Positions 22,765 to 34,400 of a stretch of DNA of 64,000 nucleotides are shown here, in pieces; positions within the stretch are counted from its first letter, which is position 1, and each line of letters opens with the position of its first letter. A program made the position numbers and the translations under genes. The notes beneath the pieces are model-generated. The model made no database searches, had not been told where the DNA came from, and saw only the letters and a program-made list of their open reading frames with translations. The DNA comes from Himantopus leucocephalus (taxonomy: Eukaryota; Chordata; Aves; Charadriiformes; Recurvirostridae): the NCBI GenBank assembly GCA_003993805.1, contig RSEF01000001.1, forward strand, positions 179,869,763 through 179,933,762, read 5' to 3'.

Positions 22765-25369
22765 TTACCCAGAGGAAGCTGTGCGTAGAATCTCATTCTG
22801 AGTAAGCTGCATTCTGATGTGCGCTGCAAGAAGAGGCAAACTGAAATAATTAAGGTTTAAAACCAGCATCTTATGGCCACTGCTGTGAAGTAATTCCATT
22901 TCTGGCTCAATCTAATGTTTTAATCTGTGTTAGTGTTGGTCTTCAGAGTAATATATACAGTGTGGACTAGGGAGCATAAATGCCAAAATATCATGACTGT
23001 GGCCAATTTTAAAATAATAAGCATCTATTTTACATTGCAGTATCAATGCACAAGCACTCAGAGAGAAACCCAAAGGATGACAGGGCAAAGATAACCAGTT
23101 TTGTCTCACTCAAACTGGAATGTATTTATTAATATATGTTATAAGCATTTCTCTTTTAAACTGGTCTATAATGCAACCTTTTCAGAGGTAAAGAATGAAA
23201 AGTAGAAGTGTGTAACAAGTGGAATGGCTTTTACATTACTCATCCCAAGCTATTTGCACATCTGCAGAGTAACTGAAAGGAGGGACTACACAAAGATTAT
23301 TCTTTGGCCCTTTAGAACCCAGAGCACATTATCCCACAGGAGTCCTTCACTCCATGAAAGAAAAGTAGAGGAAAACAGAAAGGATCAGAGGAAGGGCTCA
23401 CTGACATCTTGCTGAAGACCAGGATCAATAAATCTTTAGTACAAACCTCAAGCACCTTGTAGAAATTTCAAAGCCCAAAGGAACATTGCTTTACTTTATG
23501 TTCATGTACGGCCTTTCACTAGTATGAGTCAGTCAATACGCCAATCACTAATTGTGAACTTAGGTGGCTTACATGTAACACTAGCTGTTGTTGTTCCAGG
23601 GTTATTCCACCTGGTTTGTGTTGCATCCATACCTCATGCCTTTTTCATATAGCAGACCTTTCTCCACTCTTTCTGGCATATATGCCCTTGGTCTCTTCCA
23701 AGGGGCTGCCCATGTGCTTCTGATACCATAAAAACTTGTGAAATGAGGCAGCAGAAACTCAAGATGGGCTGTGTTACAGATTGAAGCTGGTCCTTAGCTG
23801 GCATACTTAGGCATCGTTTCACCAAAATCAGCTGGCAGTTATTAGTTCTGCTCCCTACCTAGTTGCTCTGCTACAGTGGGAAACGTATTTGTTGGAGGGT
23901 TTGGATTTCCTTGAAAAGTTGTATCTCTTCTAATTAACATCTTGCAACTGATCACATTTCAAGATTCCTGTTTCCCTTTGATTTCTCATTTTTTTGTATG
24001 TCTGAAAACCAACAAAGTGGTAACTAAGTCCAGAGGGATAGGATACAGACTGAAACCATGTTATTCTCCTGCAATCTCAGCTAGGCAGAGAGTAAAATCA
24101 AGCTACTTGGGGAGCTCAAGTCCTTCCCTTTCATGACTAAAGCATAATTTCTAAAAAAGAAATAAAAACTCCTGGCTTTTGCCTGATATTTCCAGCATTC
24201 AGATTCTGCTTTTCTTTACTAACCCATGCAGTGGAAGCACGTGTTGGCATGGGTATTCTCAGCAGCTGCCATTCATTAGCATAACCTTCTGACAGTAGAC
24301 ATAGGATACTTGTGGTCTTCAAACTCTGAGTTTCTAGACAGGTGCAATTTCAGGGAGAACTAGAATGTGAAAGCATCAGCAAGAAGGCTGCAAAGTTCAG
24401 TACTTCAGAGCAATGGAGGTGCTGTGGACAACAGAATGACGAGTACAAACATGTGCAGGGGGAGGATGCAGGGCACGAATTCTGCCATCCTCAGTTTGAC
24501 TGGGACACAGGCTAAACTCACAGCTCCAGAAGACATGTGAGTCCATCTGGATCTTACTCTAGTTCTTAAAAAAAAACCCTGATTTTGTTTCTTGTGACCA
24601 CTGGAGAACGCTTTGAAAATGGGACTTAAGTTTGATCAGTGCTAACCATAGTCCACAAAATCATAGTTCTGATAGATAAAATTATCTCTGTTCATTTTAA
24701 CTCTGCTTAGTGTTCATCTAAGGAAAATCAGGATTGCCACCTCAGGCTGCAGTCTGGTCTGCTACTCCCACATCATTAAAGCTTCACTAAAGTTAGAGTG
24801 TTTAACAGATGCTGCTCTCTTAATTTCTGGCCAGGTTTCTGAAGAGAGTTTCCTTTCCTTAGAAACTCCCACACAGAGTCAAGGAAAGCATATTGAGAGG
24901 GAGAAACATTTCTTCTTCCAAAAGTAAAAAAAAAAAGATCCTACAGTCAGCATAGCAGAAAGCTGTTACATGTAATGCATGCTCACTTCCCTGTCACCTC
25001 AAGGATGGAGAGAGCCATGGTTCGCTTAGTGCCCCAAATATATTAATCTAAATCTGACTTGTTTCATGCCATATGTTGAGACTTGTTGCTGCGGTAAGGT
25101 TTGGGAAGTTTTGAACTGCACCCTGAACCGTAAACACTGCACTTTGAGCTTTCAAATATGAAGTGGCAATACCTATGGGTATTTTTGTATCCATTTTAAT
25201 GAGGATCAAAAGCCTCACTTGTTGTTAGTAGCACTTTATGAGTAGCACATTGACCTCAGTCTTTCTTGGTGGACCATTCCGTTTAATAGCATTTTTCAAG
25301 CTGACCTAGTTTGAAGATGAGCCGCTGGGGGTGGGACCCATTGGACTTAATTTTAGAAGTCTAGCAGTT

Positions 25370-25560
25370 CAGTGTCAAAGTCTGAACTAGTCACCCTAAG
25401 CTTCCTAGCGGAGAAATAGGTACCTCCAGAAGATGATTCATCTGGCCTATTTTAGGATGAAATGAATCACTACCTAGCGGTACCTGTTTTTCTCTTTTTT
25501 ATTATAAAGGGAACCTGCAATGACGAGCTTTAGACCTAAATGTCAGACTTCTAAATGCTT
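25370..25560 (+). repeat. Old dispersed repeat, copy B (family not named)
   Basis: Shares a collinear series of phrases with 39715-39900: 'ataggtacct' then 'gattcat' (25418-25442), 'ttttaggatgaaatgaat' (25450-25467; 'attaggatgagatgaat' in the other copy), then 'ggtacctg' and 'aaagggaacctgcaatgac' (25506-25524; 'aaagggaccctagtgtgac' in the other copy). The order and spacing argue for common descent rather than chance. It has no coding potential. Confidence 0.55.
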
Positions 25561-26138
25561 AAAATAGGAATTTAAACCAAGTCTTGGATATCACCATGAT
25601 CAGTGAAATATAGAAGCTTAGAGAGAACAGAAGTAATAAAGTAGAAGTAAATGGATAATTTGTTTATTATTATTAACAAATAATGGAAATAATTTGTGTT
25701 TAAAAACCCCTTAAGGTAAACTTGATCCCTTTTTAAAGTGGACTGATTTTCGGTGGCTTTGCCTTGTTAATGAGAGTTACCAACCTCTGCTCCAACAGGG
25801 CCATTAAAAAGTCACTTTTTTACCAATTATTTTTTGCACAAAGGTGATTAAGTTTCTTAAAAATTTTAAAGAGTTTCCGGTGCTTACCTAAGCATATCCA
25901 GCCATAAATTTCTGCTCAAGGAAGTAAAGTACTGATTTGACGTTCTGCAAAACTGAGGTGTCAGAAACTTCCGGATATGAGTAATCAAAACATTTCTGGG
26001 GAGCTCATGCTAGAGGGAATAGATCAGTCACTGATACATGATAAAGTTTTACTAATCAAAGGTGGTTTTAGATCTTTTGCTCTCTGCTGGATGTTTCCAT
26101 CCACTTACCAGCTCTAAATGCTAATAAACTGTTCATGT

Positions 26139-26171
26139 CATCAAGCTTCACACATCAAGCTTCACACATCA
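26139..26171. repeat. 14-bp direct tandem repeat, 2.3 copies
   Basis: The unit 'catcaagcttcaca' occurs at 26139-26152 and 26153-26166, followed by a partial copy. Confidence 0.9.
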
Positions 26172-26475
26172 GACTGATTTTTTTGGCTGTACTAAGCTGA
26201 CAAAATCAACAACATAAGGTTTTGAATGTCCAACTCCAGCCTATAAAGGTTAGAATGTCTTCTTGCTTCCTGGGTTTATCAAATAGCTGTCGGGGCTCAG
26301 ACACTGAAAAGTAATATGGTCTATTGGTTCAGCTTTCAGGAATGTTTGGATTCTGAGTGAAAACTCACTGAAATCAATGGAAAAATATTCAGCAACAACA
26401 ACAGGCTATCTATTATAGCATTTAACCCATATTCTGTATCTCCATTCTGTAAAGCAAGAACTAGATTTTTATAAG

Positions 26476-26612
26476 GTGTTTTAAGAAAGGGTAGACGTGG
26501 TACTTGGGGATATGGTTTAGAAGTGCTTTTTGTCAGGTTAGGTTAATGGTTTGACTTGATGATGTTAAAGGTCCCTTCCAACCTCAACAATTCTATGATT
26601 CTATGATTCTAT
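26476..26612 (+). mobile_element. CR1 LINE 3'-terminal fragment
   Basis: Starts inside the last codons of ORF2 ('ttttaagaaagggtagacgt', read as FKKGRRGT-type after a shift). It continues through 'gatgttaaaggtcccttcc' and ends in repeated 'attctatgattctatgattct', the CR1 tail. It is the same subfamily type as the pieces at 6150-6238 and 63402-64000. Only the last ~135 bp are present, and they are non-coding. Confidence 0.93.
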
Positions 26613-27164
26613 AAACGCTACCAGGATTTGCTTTTATTTATTTTGATCATTTGGTGCATTGCTTCCAAACAAGGTGTTATATACAAAGTAAATTAGCTGA
26701 GCATCTCTTAAGCCCCCCATTTCTCCAATTAAAACAATTTGAGGCACCTCATTTGTTTTCCACACTGTTAATACCCTGTTAGTGACTGATGAGAAAGAGG
26801 TAAAGCTAACAGTTAGCAGCCTGCTGCCCATAGACGATCAGCGAATGATTTACACATGGTGTTTTAAGAAATTCTCTGTTATACAGATGTAGTTTCCTAA
26901 GTTTATGTTCAGGTAGTGAGGATTTATACTTTTCCTGAAGGATGCCAGCTTTTTTGTGCTATTCCCTCTCACCCCATGACTCCTTTCAGCTAGGATCATT
27001 AAGAAAGATAGCAGAGCGCTAGCAAGAATTTTGTTGCAGTATTTTTGTATGCCCACTTATTCTTCCTTCAGTGCCTTAGAGTACATTACCAAACTACCTT
27101 TCAGTGCCTTACAGTACAATAGTAAAGAAGGAATAAAGGAGTAAAGTATTTTATTTCCTTCTTC

Positions 27165-27190
27165 CATATGCATTGCATATGCATATGCAT
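27165..27190. repeat. CATATG/ATGCAT palindromic tract
   Basis: Alternating CATATG and ATGCAT hexamers, each self-complementary. The tract could host POU/octamer-like or E-box-like binding but may equally be slippage-derived. Confidence 0.8.
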
Positions 27191-29770
27191 AGTCATTTTC
27201 TAGGGGTTTAGGAGAAAATTAAATTATCAATCAAGTGGATTAATTAATGTTTGTGCAGCATTTTTAAGAGTCAAAACACCCTTTCAAGCTATAGGTATTG
27301 CTAACAAAAGATACAAATATTTACAATATTATGGTGATCCTCTGAGTTAAATACAATGCAGAAAATGACATGACCAGATAGACAAAAATCTAGACCTGAA
27401 TATGAAAACATCGGAAGGTCTTTGGGTAGGGCAGGTATTTTGCTATTCACAGTGTTGCAGATTGAGCATTTGTGCTTCTTTATTTTTTAACAAGAGTTAA
27501 ACTAAACTAAGTAGTTGATTCCAGTTATATTCGGTTAAGATTTTCCCCTGGTCCCAGAGTGATATCTGACTGTCTCTGATGGACAAACACAAATAATTTA
27601 ATTTTTTTCTCCCTTATTCCCTAGAGGAATGTTTGCCATTGGGCTGGTTGATTACCTCTTATGTTTTTTTCACTTACATGGCTCTGTATCTTGGTAACAG
27701 TGCCTTACACCTGCAATGTTGAACCTCAGCTTACAGGGAGTTACAAACATGCCAGCTTGACACAATCATTCAGTAACCACAGTTTCAGGCTCTCAGAAAA
27801 GCAGAAATACAGCTTAGTCGCAGATTAAAACAATGTCAGTGGACCACCTTTCTACAGGACATGCAAGCCTGAAGGATCGTCTTGTTACACTTTCTCTGTG
27901 CTTCATCCCTGCACTGGGGGCATCTGTTTATTAATCCTTAGAATTCATCCTGGCCATCATGAAATAATTGATTGTCTTTGCACAAAGGTGGTAAGAATGG
28001 TAAGCATTCCTTTTTTTTTTTTTTAACAGACCCAATATAATTTTAACAAAATTTACTTGTGGATGGAAAGAATTTGTAATTTATTTTATTTTTTAAAATT
28101 CTTGCAGTGGGAATCCAGAGACATCTGTATTCCTATATTCCTAGAAGGGTCATTTACTGTGTGACAAAATCTGGGAAAAATAATTCAGTTGAAATTAAAG
28201 TATTAAGTATTCGTCCACTGCTCCCTTCCTTGACCAAAGATTGCCACAGAATTTAATAGACAATACCTTCCTAGTGATCATGGGTTTTTTAATAATTTTT
28301 ATCATCAAATTTTGATAATATTTCAAAAGAAAACAAACATGAAAAAACCACAACTCTCCATTGCGTTTATAGGAAGTGAATGGTCATTCCTACATATCTT
28401 TACTGCACATTTCTAGTACCCCACCAGTTTCAGCTGTCTAATATACAGCTGGTTGAACTCTTTCATAAGGGCTGTCTGATCAATCCCAAAGACGACATAA
28501 AAAGGAAGGAGGAGCAGTCTTCCAAGACAAGCCACCGGGATGACAAGCTCAATACAGTGAGTTCCCAAGGGACATAGTCATTCTCTGACATAACCTATGG
28601 CTTTTCTAAGCGCTCCCCTAGCTCACTGGTACGCCGACAGTGTCTGAAATGTATCTGCACCTCTCTATCACACAAAGCACCATCAGTGCCTACCAGCAGT
28701 CAGGTGGCTACCTATACTGCTTTGTGTTAGGCACAGTGTAAGCGAATCCTTAAAAAAGCTTCCTAAAGCAGCCACGCTTCTCTTTGTCTAGCTCTGGCTT
28801 CCTCACCCCTCCTTAGAGAGTAACGATGGTGGTGGAGTTGACTGAGGGGGTGTGGAAGAGGATGGTGGGTTTCATAAGCAACCTTTAGCTCTGATTATGG
28901 TGGGGTGCTCTTTCAGCTACATAGCAGAAGCAAAGGCCCAGCTGCGTTGTCTAACCCTGTCCAAGACTTTTATGTGATAGCTGTGGCGGCAGAGGATATA
29001 AGTAGCTATTTTTGTCTTAGAATTGATCCAGCTGCAGTAGCTGTGCTGTGCCACACTGACTCTGCATCCAGCCATGCCACCCCTCCTCTCCTCGTTTAGG
29101 CACTGAAGGGTTCGTTACAGTTATCAGCTATATCTTCCTCTTCTCCCCTTTCCCCCGCCACCTCCCTTTAACTCCGTAGGCAGCTCAGCCGAGCTTCATC
29201 CTCCATAGTGTCACCTGCTGCACGCCGATAGTGACAGGAGCAGATACCACTGCAGGCAGTGACATCCCTCTGTGTCAGGCAGAATCTCCTAATCAGTGCA
29301 CACAGCCCTGTGCAGCGCAGCCATCTAATTGTTTACCTTCCAATTTTTCCTGCCCTGGGGAGACAGCGCTCCAAAGAACAGCCCATCAATTGAAGCCCTC
29401 AAGACCTGGAAACTTGCTGTATGCATCCGACCCGACCGCTGGTCCAGGGGCTGGGGCACAGTTGCTGAGAGAAGCAGGTTCTACACATCTGAGCTCTTAA
29501 TCTCTCTTCCCTTTGTTCACATCTTTGTGGTTATTCTTTGACATTGCCCTCCTAAAGTGCAGCACTTAAGCTGGCACAGCTGATGTTAAGAACAGCAATA
29601 ACAATACTTAGCAATAATCCTTTGCATTTCTAGAGTGTTTTCCATCTATGGAGTTCAAATGCCTTCAGAAAAATTGGTAATGTCAGTATCCTCATTGTAC
29701 AGGTCAGAGAGCTGCAAAACAGACTGGAGAACAGCTTCTCATCTCCCTTCTGTTCCTCTAAGCTATTTTA

Positions 29771-29899
29771 AAAGAAAGAAAGCAAGGAAGAGGGAGTGTG
29801 AGAGACAGAGAGGTAAAGGAAGGAGGGAAGGAAGGAAGAGAGGGAAGGAAGGTGATGGGAGAAGACAAAACAAGAAAGGAGGGAAAGAAAGAAAGATGG
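29771..29899. repeat. Purine-rich (GGAA)n/(GAAA)n low-complexity tract
   Basis: Almost pure A/G over about 130 bases, with GAAA and GGAA repeats (gaaggaaggaagagaggg and similar). The plus-strand Arg/Lys-rich open frames (up to 103 codons) across it are low-complexity artefacts. Confidence 0.9.
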
Positions 29900-29944
29900 A
29901 TGAAGCTCAGCCTTGTCATCAGGGCTTCAGTCCCAGGGAAAAGT

Positions 29945-31400
29945 AATAGAATGATATCAAGCCCAGTAAATCAAGTTTTAAAAGACAGTAATGTAATTAA
30001 TGTTGATCCACATAGATTGATGGTAAGGAATTGCTGTCAACTAACATGATACATACTTTTTTATGAAGTTAGAACTTTGGCTGATGAAGGTAATTATATT
30101 TGCATTGGCTTCTGTGAGGCATTTGATTTGATAGTGTACAACCTTATAACTAAAACTGAAAAATACAGAAAATCAGGACGATGGATGTTAAATGGAGCAA
30201 ATGCTAGGAAATTGATCAGTCAAAATTTGTGAGTGAGAAGTCATTGCTAAGCAAGTGTCATACACAAGGTCCTGAGTCGATCTGTTCTTGGGCTTTACAG
30301 TACTTTTATCAGTACAGCAATTTTATCAGTCTTCTGAAATGAACATTACCCCCTGCTGATTACACCTGTAGCTGATCTGAAGATTAGTGGAGCAGCTAAT
30401 AATGAAAGAGATGGGTAGGTGAGTTTGGGCTGTCTTAACTTACTGGCAAATTAGGTGCAGGTAAAAACCTTCTATTTTTAATAGATGTGATTGTGACAAC
30501 ATACATATAGGAAGACAGAAGGTACACCACAGTTATCAGGTTGTACAGAACAGTGTGTAGCTGCTGTGTGGGGAGATGGTGGTAAGATTGACTTGAATAT
30601 TTGGGGATGGACTGCCCAGTGGCCTAAAGGAATAAGCGTGGGGAAAGGGACTCAAGTAAGAATACAGTCCAAGATTCAGTGGTGGTTCATAGAAAATCTG
30701 AAGATGATTTGCAAATATTTCACAAGCATATTTAAAAACTTATACACGCACATTCCCAAACACAGATGGAAGTGAGAAAATCAGCAAAATGAGGAAATAA
30801 AGAAAAAGCCAGAAACAAACACACATTCAAAGCTTGGTTTAAATTCTAGTTTTTGTGAATAAGAACTCATAGAAGTCCTGAAGATTTTTGTTTTCACAAA
30901 AATATTTGGCAATCACTCATTTGAAAGGGCTTGAGACACTCTAGTAATATCTCTTTCGTTCTTTTATCACTGTTGTTTGAATACAGAGTCCAGTTCATTT
31001 GTAAACTCCTCAGAAAGACTGTTGAGAAATCAAAAATGACCCAGGACAATAGCGTAAGGATTGGAAAATACTCCTTATAATGAAAGACTCAAGGGCCTTA
31101 GTCAATTTAACTCACTGAAGAAGGGTAAGTCATGATTTGATCAGCCTATAAGTTACCAATTGAAATTTTGATCAACCAGGGCTGCCAATATAACTGCCTA
31201 AAGTCCAGTAATGGGACATTTAGCTTATATAAATCCAGACTAGACAAGGGATAAAAATAGTTAATGGTGCAGGGCAAATGATGCCTGGAACACGTTACCA
31301 AGGGTTACGGGTAAATTTCCCAACTATAGAGATTTTCCAATCAGTATATGATGTTTTTCTAAAACACATACTCTCTAGTTCATCTTTGACTGTTAGATCT
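29945..31400 (+). mobile_element. Ancient CR1/L3-like LINE remnant, about 1.4 kb
   Basis: Diverged sense-strand LINE of the old amniote CR1/L3 group. Order of recognisable parts: RT fingers/palm region ('gatccacatagattgatggt' at 30004, DPHRLMV), an FCEAFDL-like segment corresponding to the YLDF.KAFD motif (near 30110-30130), 'tcttgggctttacag' corresponding to a VLGP motif (30286-30300), then the C-terminal region near 31080-31110 ('gaaagactcaaggg', ERLK-like) and 31290-31360 ('tggaacacgttaccaagggt', the WN.LP.V motif, then 'gatgtttttctaaaa', DVFLK). The middle (30480-30950) is badly degraded. Stops and shifts are throughout. The end is approximate because no tail repeat is kept. Confidence 0.8.
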
Positions 31401-34400
31401 GAAATGAGAGTTAGTTTGACGGAAATCCTAGCAACTGAGTATTAAAGGAATACCCTGTGTNCTGACTAGGCCTCTGTTGATCAAGTGACTTCTCAGCCTG
31501 AGTGAATGTAAATGATGGCGAGTGGCCCCAGGAGACTCACCCAAGGCCACAACAGGACAGGGACAGTTGGAACCTCGGTATCCAGAACTGCTGTGACTTA
31601 ACCTTGGTCCGCTGTATCTCAGCTATACTGTTACTGTCAGTGTTTCCTTACCTAAGGACCCCGTTTCATTTAAGCAACCCCATTTTAAACATCATTGCCA
31701 ACTACTGCAGTGGGAACTGAGCTGGGTATTGAAGCAACAAAAAGCAATTCCCTTTTCTGCCACATTTCTTCTTTTCTAATAAATGTTGTGTCTCTTTATT
31801 ACACCTAGAATGTCAAACACCTGCCTCTCTGATCCTTCTTAAGACTCTACCAAACTAAGTATAAAAATAATAACCTCATAAAGCAAACAAAAGATGAAGA
31901 AGTAGTAAAGAATTACAAAAATGAATGTTATAAAAAGTTAAACTAATCCCCTGAGCAGGAGCGGACTTCATTTTTCAAAAGTATGTCTGACTACACTAAA
32001 GAATTTGCAGTTTTAAAACCCTTCATGGCAGTCACTTTGCCAACAGACAATAAAGCTGCAGTTTAAAACTGCATTCATCTTCTGCAAAAGGCAGCAGAGA
32101 GCTTTCAGTGAGTTTTTAACGCCATTCTTTTTCTTGTAGTACCAACTACTCCGTGGGGGAGGAAGTGCCATAAAAACTTTCAATTATCAGGATGTGGCAA
32201 ATAAACCTTTTTTTCCTCCTTCTTGCCCCATCACGTCTTGTCTTTTCCTCTGGTCTCAGAGGGTATACCTGCGTATTTGTTCATTCTTCTCTTGTTGCTT
32301 GAGTTACAGTAATGCACCTAGTAGTCTTTCAGACCCAGCATAGCTCTCCATAGCCATGTCCCAGCGTGAGCAGAGGGATGCCAGTCTGTCCACGTAATAG
32401 ATGTATCTCAGTTCAGTTTGTTTATGCCTTATCTTTTTAGATGCTAAAGTCTCTAAAGGGCTTAGTTTGCTTTTGTGTATGAGCAAAAAGCTCCTTGTAT
32501 CTCACATCATATGTCCCATCAGAAACTTGTAAATATCCTGAATGTTACAGTAGTGAGGTGTTTAAAAAGGAGGGGAGAAAAAAAAAAAAAAAGAAAGAAA
32601 AGCACAGTAGACCAGGAAAGTATTGCAGGGGAAATATTCAAGATAGGAAAAAAAGATCTTTGACAAGGTGCCATTAAGGTTAAGGAGCATATGTGTTCCT
32701 CCCTGTGGTGTCCTACATGTGATTGAGGTGTAGGATTGTCACACTTGGATGAAATGAGTCATTTAAGGATTAAGAAGTCTCTCTATCTATATTCTATGGT
32801 TGTTGTTATCGCAGCTGCTCACTGCCTTACAGGCTGTAACGTATTTATCCTCAGAATAGCTCTGTGAGTTAGGTAGGTCTCCTGCCTCTTTTTTTTTTTT
32901 TTTCACAGCCAAATTCAATCTCTCATAGAGTTAAAAAAATAGTTTGACGATAAAGAAGAGCTCATTTGACCTTTCAGTAATTAAGTTTTTGGTACTTTCT
33001 CCCTGTTACTCACTCTACTCTCCATCATTTTCAACAGCCCCTTGATCTGAAGCACAAAGGAGAGGCCGTGTTGCCTGGGGCAGGAAAAATTCTGCTTCAC
33101 TGAGCTGAATATTAGGATCGCATAAAAAAACCAACCAAGGTGATTCATCACAGCTCAAGATGCCTGATTCTCTTAAGCCTCCTGGAGGTGGTGTATAGGC
33201 AAGGCAGCATTACTAGATCCTTAATGACAAGCCTCTCAAAGGTGTGATTTTTAATTTTGCTGGAAAAGAAACAAGAGCAATGAAACCATTGTTTTCCTAA
33301 TGTAATTATTATCTGATGATACTCAAGCCTGTTGTCCTCCATGCATCACTGGTTTCCCCTTGTGTACGCATTGAGGGCATGTAAAGTAACAGTCAGTTGG
33401 AAAACGACAGAACAAAAAAACCTGTGCATACTTTTTGCCTGATATTAGAAGACAGTTGCATAGTGATGCATCTTAGTAAAAGCAAGCAAAAGGCATGGAC
33501 ACCTGTTACATATTCAGTATCATGATTAAGTTCTTGGAATCCAAACTACCCAAATTCCTAAGTGGCCTGGTTTTTCAGAGTATGAGTGCCCAGCCATTCC
33601 TGGGTAACAAGCGTCTTTGGAGAGGTCTCACTAAGTAGCTGCTAAAATATGCTAAGTCATTAGTTTCTTGTGAAAATGCAGGCAACAATGGTGACTATGT
33701 TTCCTTTGTGTGTTTATAGTAAATCAGACGACTAATGACAATGTGTGGAGTCTTATAGATGGCAAGAAAGATAAAAAGACAATCTGTATTATTTTGGTTA
33801 TCAAGCCACGAAGGGGATACACCTGTGCCTGTTGCTTCGCAGGAAGTATGAACGTACTGGTTCTTTAGTTAAAGAGACCTCTACATTTTTGTACTTAGTG
33901 CATTTGCTCCTTTAAAGGTAATTCAATAAAGTAATTTTGATCCTTTTCCATGCATGAGGAAAAAACCCTGAAGGTTTACGGATTTTATTCTTTAGCGTGA
34001 TCTTTCACCACCACCTCCTTACTGTTAAACTTTACTAGTAGACTGAAGACTTGAGGGGCTCATCTAAACAGCTTATACAGACAGACCTGAACTTCCATTT
34101 GTGCTAACTGCAAAAGCAGGAATATGGGGACAGTTGTGGCAGACAGCATCTACTATGCTTTGTTATGAATTCACATGACTGTATTTGTGGAGCAATGAGC
34201 CCTGCAGAGACACAGAGCTAAGCAACTGGGATGACCTGGGCCAAGCTATCAAACTAAATTTCATCCAGAGGTGAGCTTAAAGGTAGTGTGACACTATCTG
34301 GATGTGACACTTTCAGGGTGAAAGTCTTCACGATGTACATTGTTTGGCATTATAAACTTCTATGTCCAGTGCAGTCACAAAAGCCTAGAATCTGAAAAAT

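Larger units (their letters stand above)
22765..26475. other. Non-coding stretch with one old repeat and a small tandem repeat
   Basis: About 3.7 kb without a recognisable gene. An old dispersed repeat fragment (25370-25560) and a 14-bp tandem repeat (26139-26171) are listed separately. Nothing else was recognised. Confidence 0.55.
26613..29940. other. Non-coding stretch with small repeats
   Basis: No gene was recognised. It contains a 33-bp-period imperfect direct repeat (ttcagtgccttagagtacat at 27067, near-copy at 27100), an ATGCAT/CATATG alternating palindromic tract (27165-27190), a 14-base T run (28011-28024) and a purine-rich tract (29771-29899). The part near 28600-29480 is GC-richer than its surroundings but has no long frame or CpG-island character that I can support. 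Confidence 0.5.

Noticed and set aside
22532..22829. Open frames drawn through the 100-N gap (also at 6004-6232 and 41997-42398).
   Set aside because: The residues across the gap are unknown, so the frames are not real.
29635..30049. Arg/Lys/Glu-rich open frames of 83-103 codons on the plus strand.
   Set aside because: They are produced by the GGAA/GAAA purine tract, which contains few stop codons.
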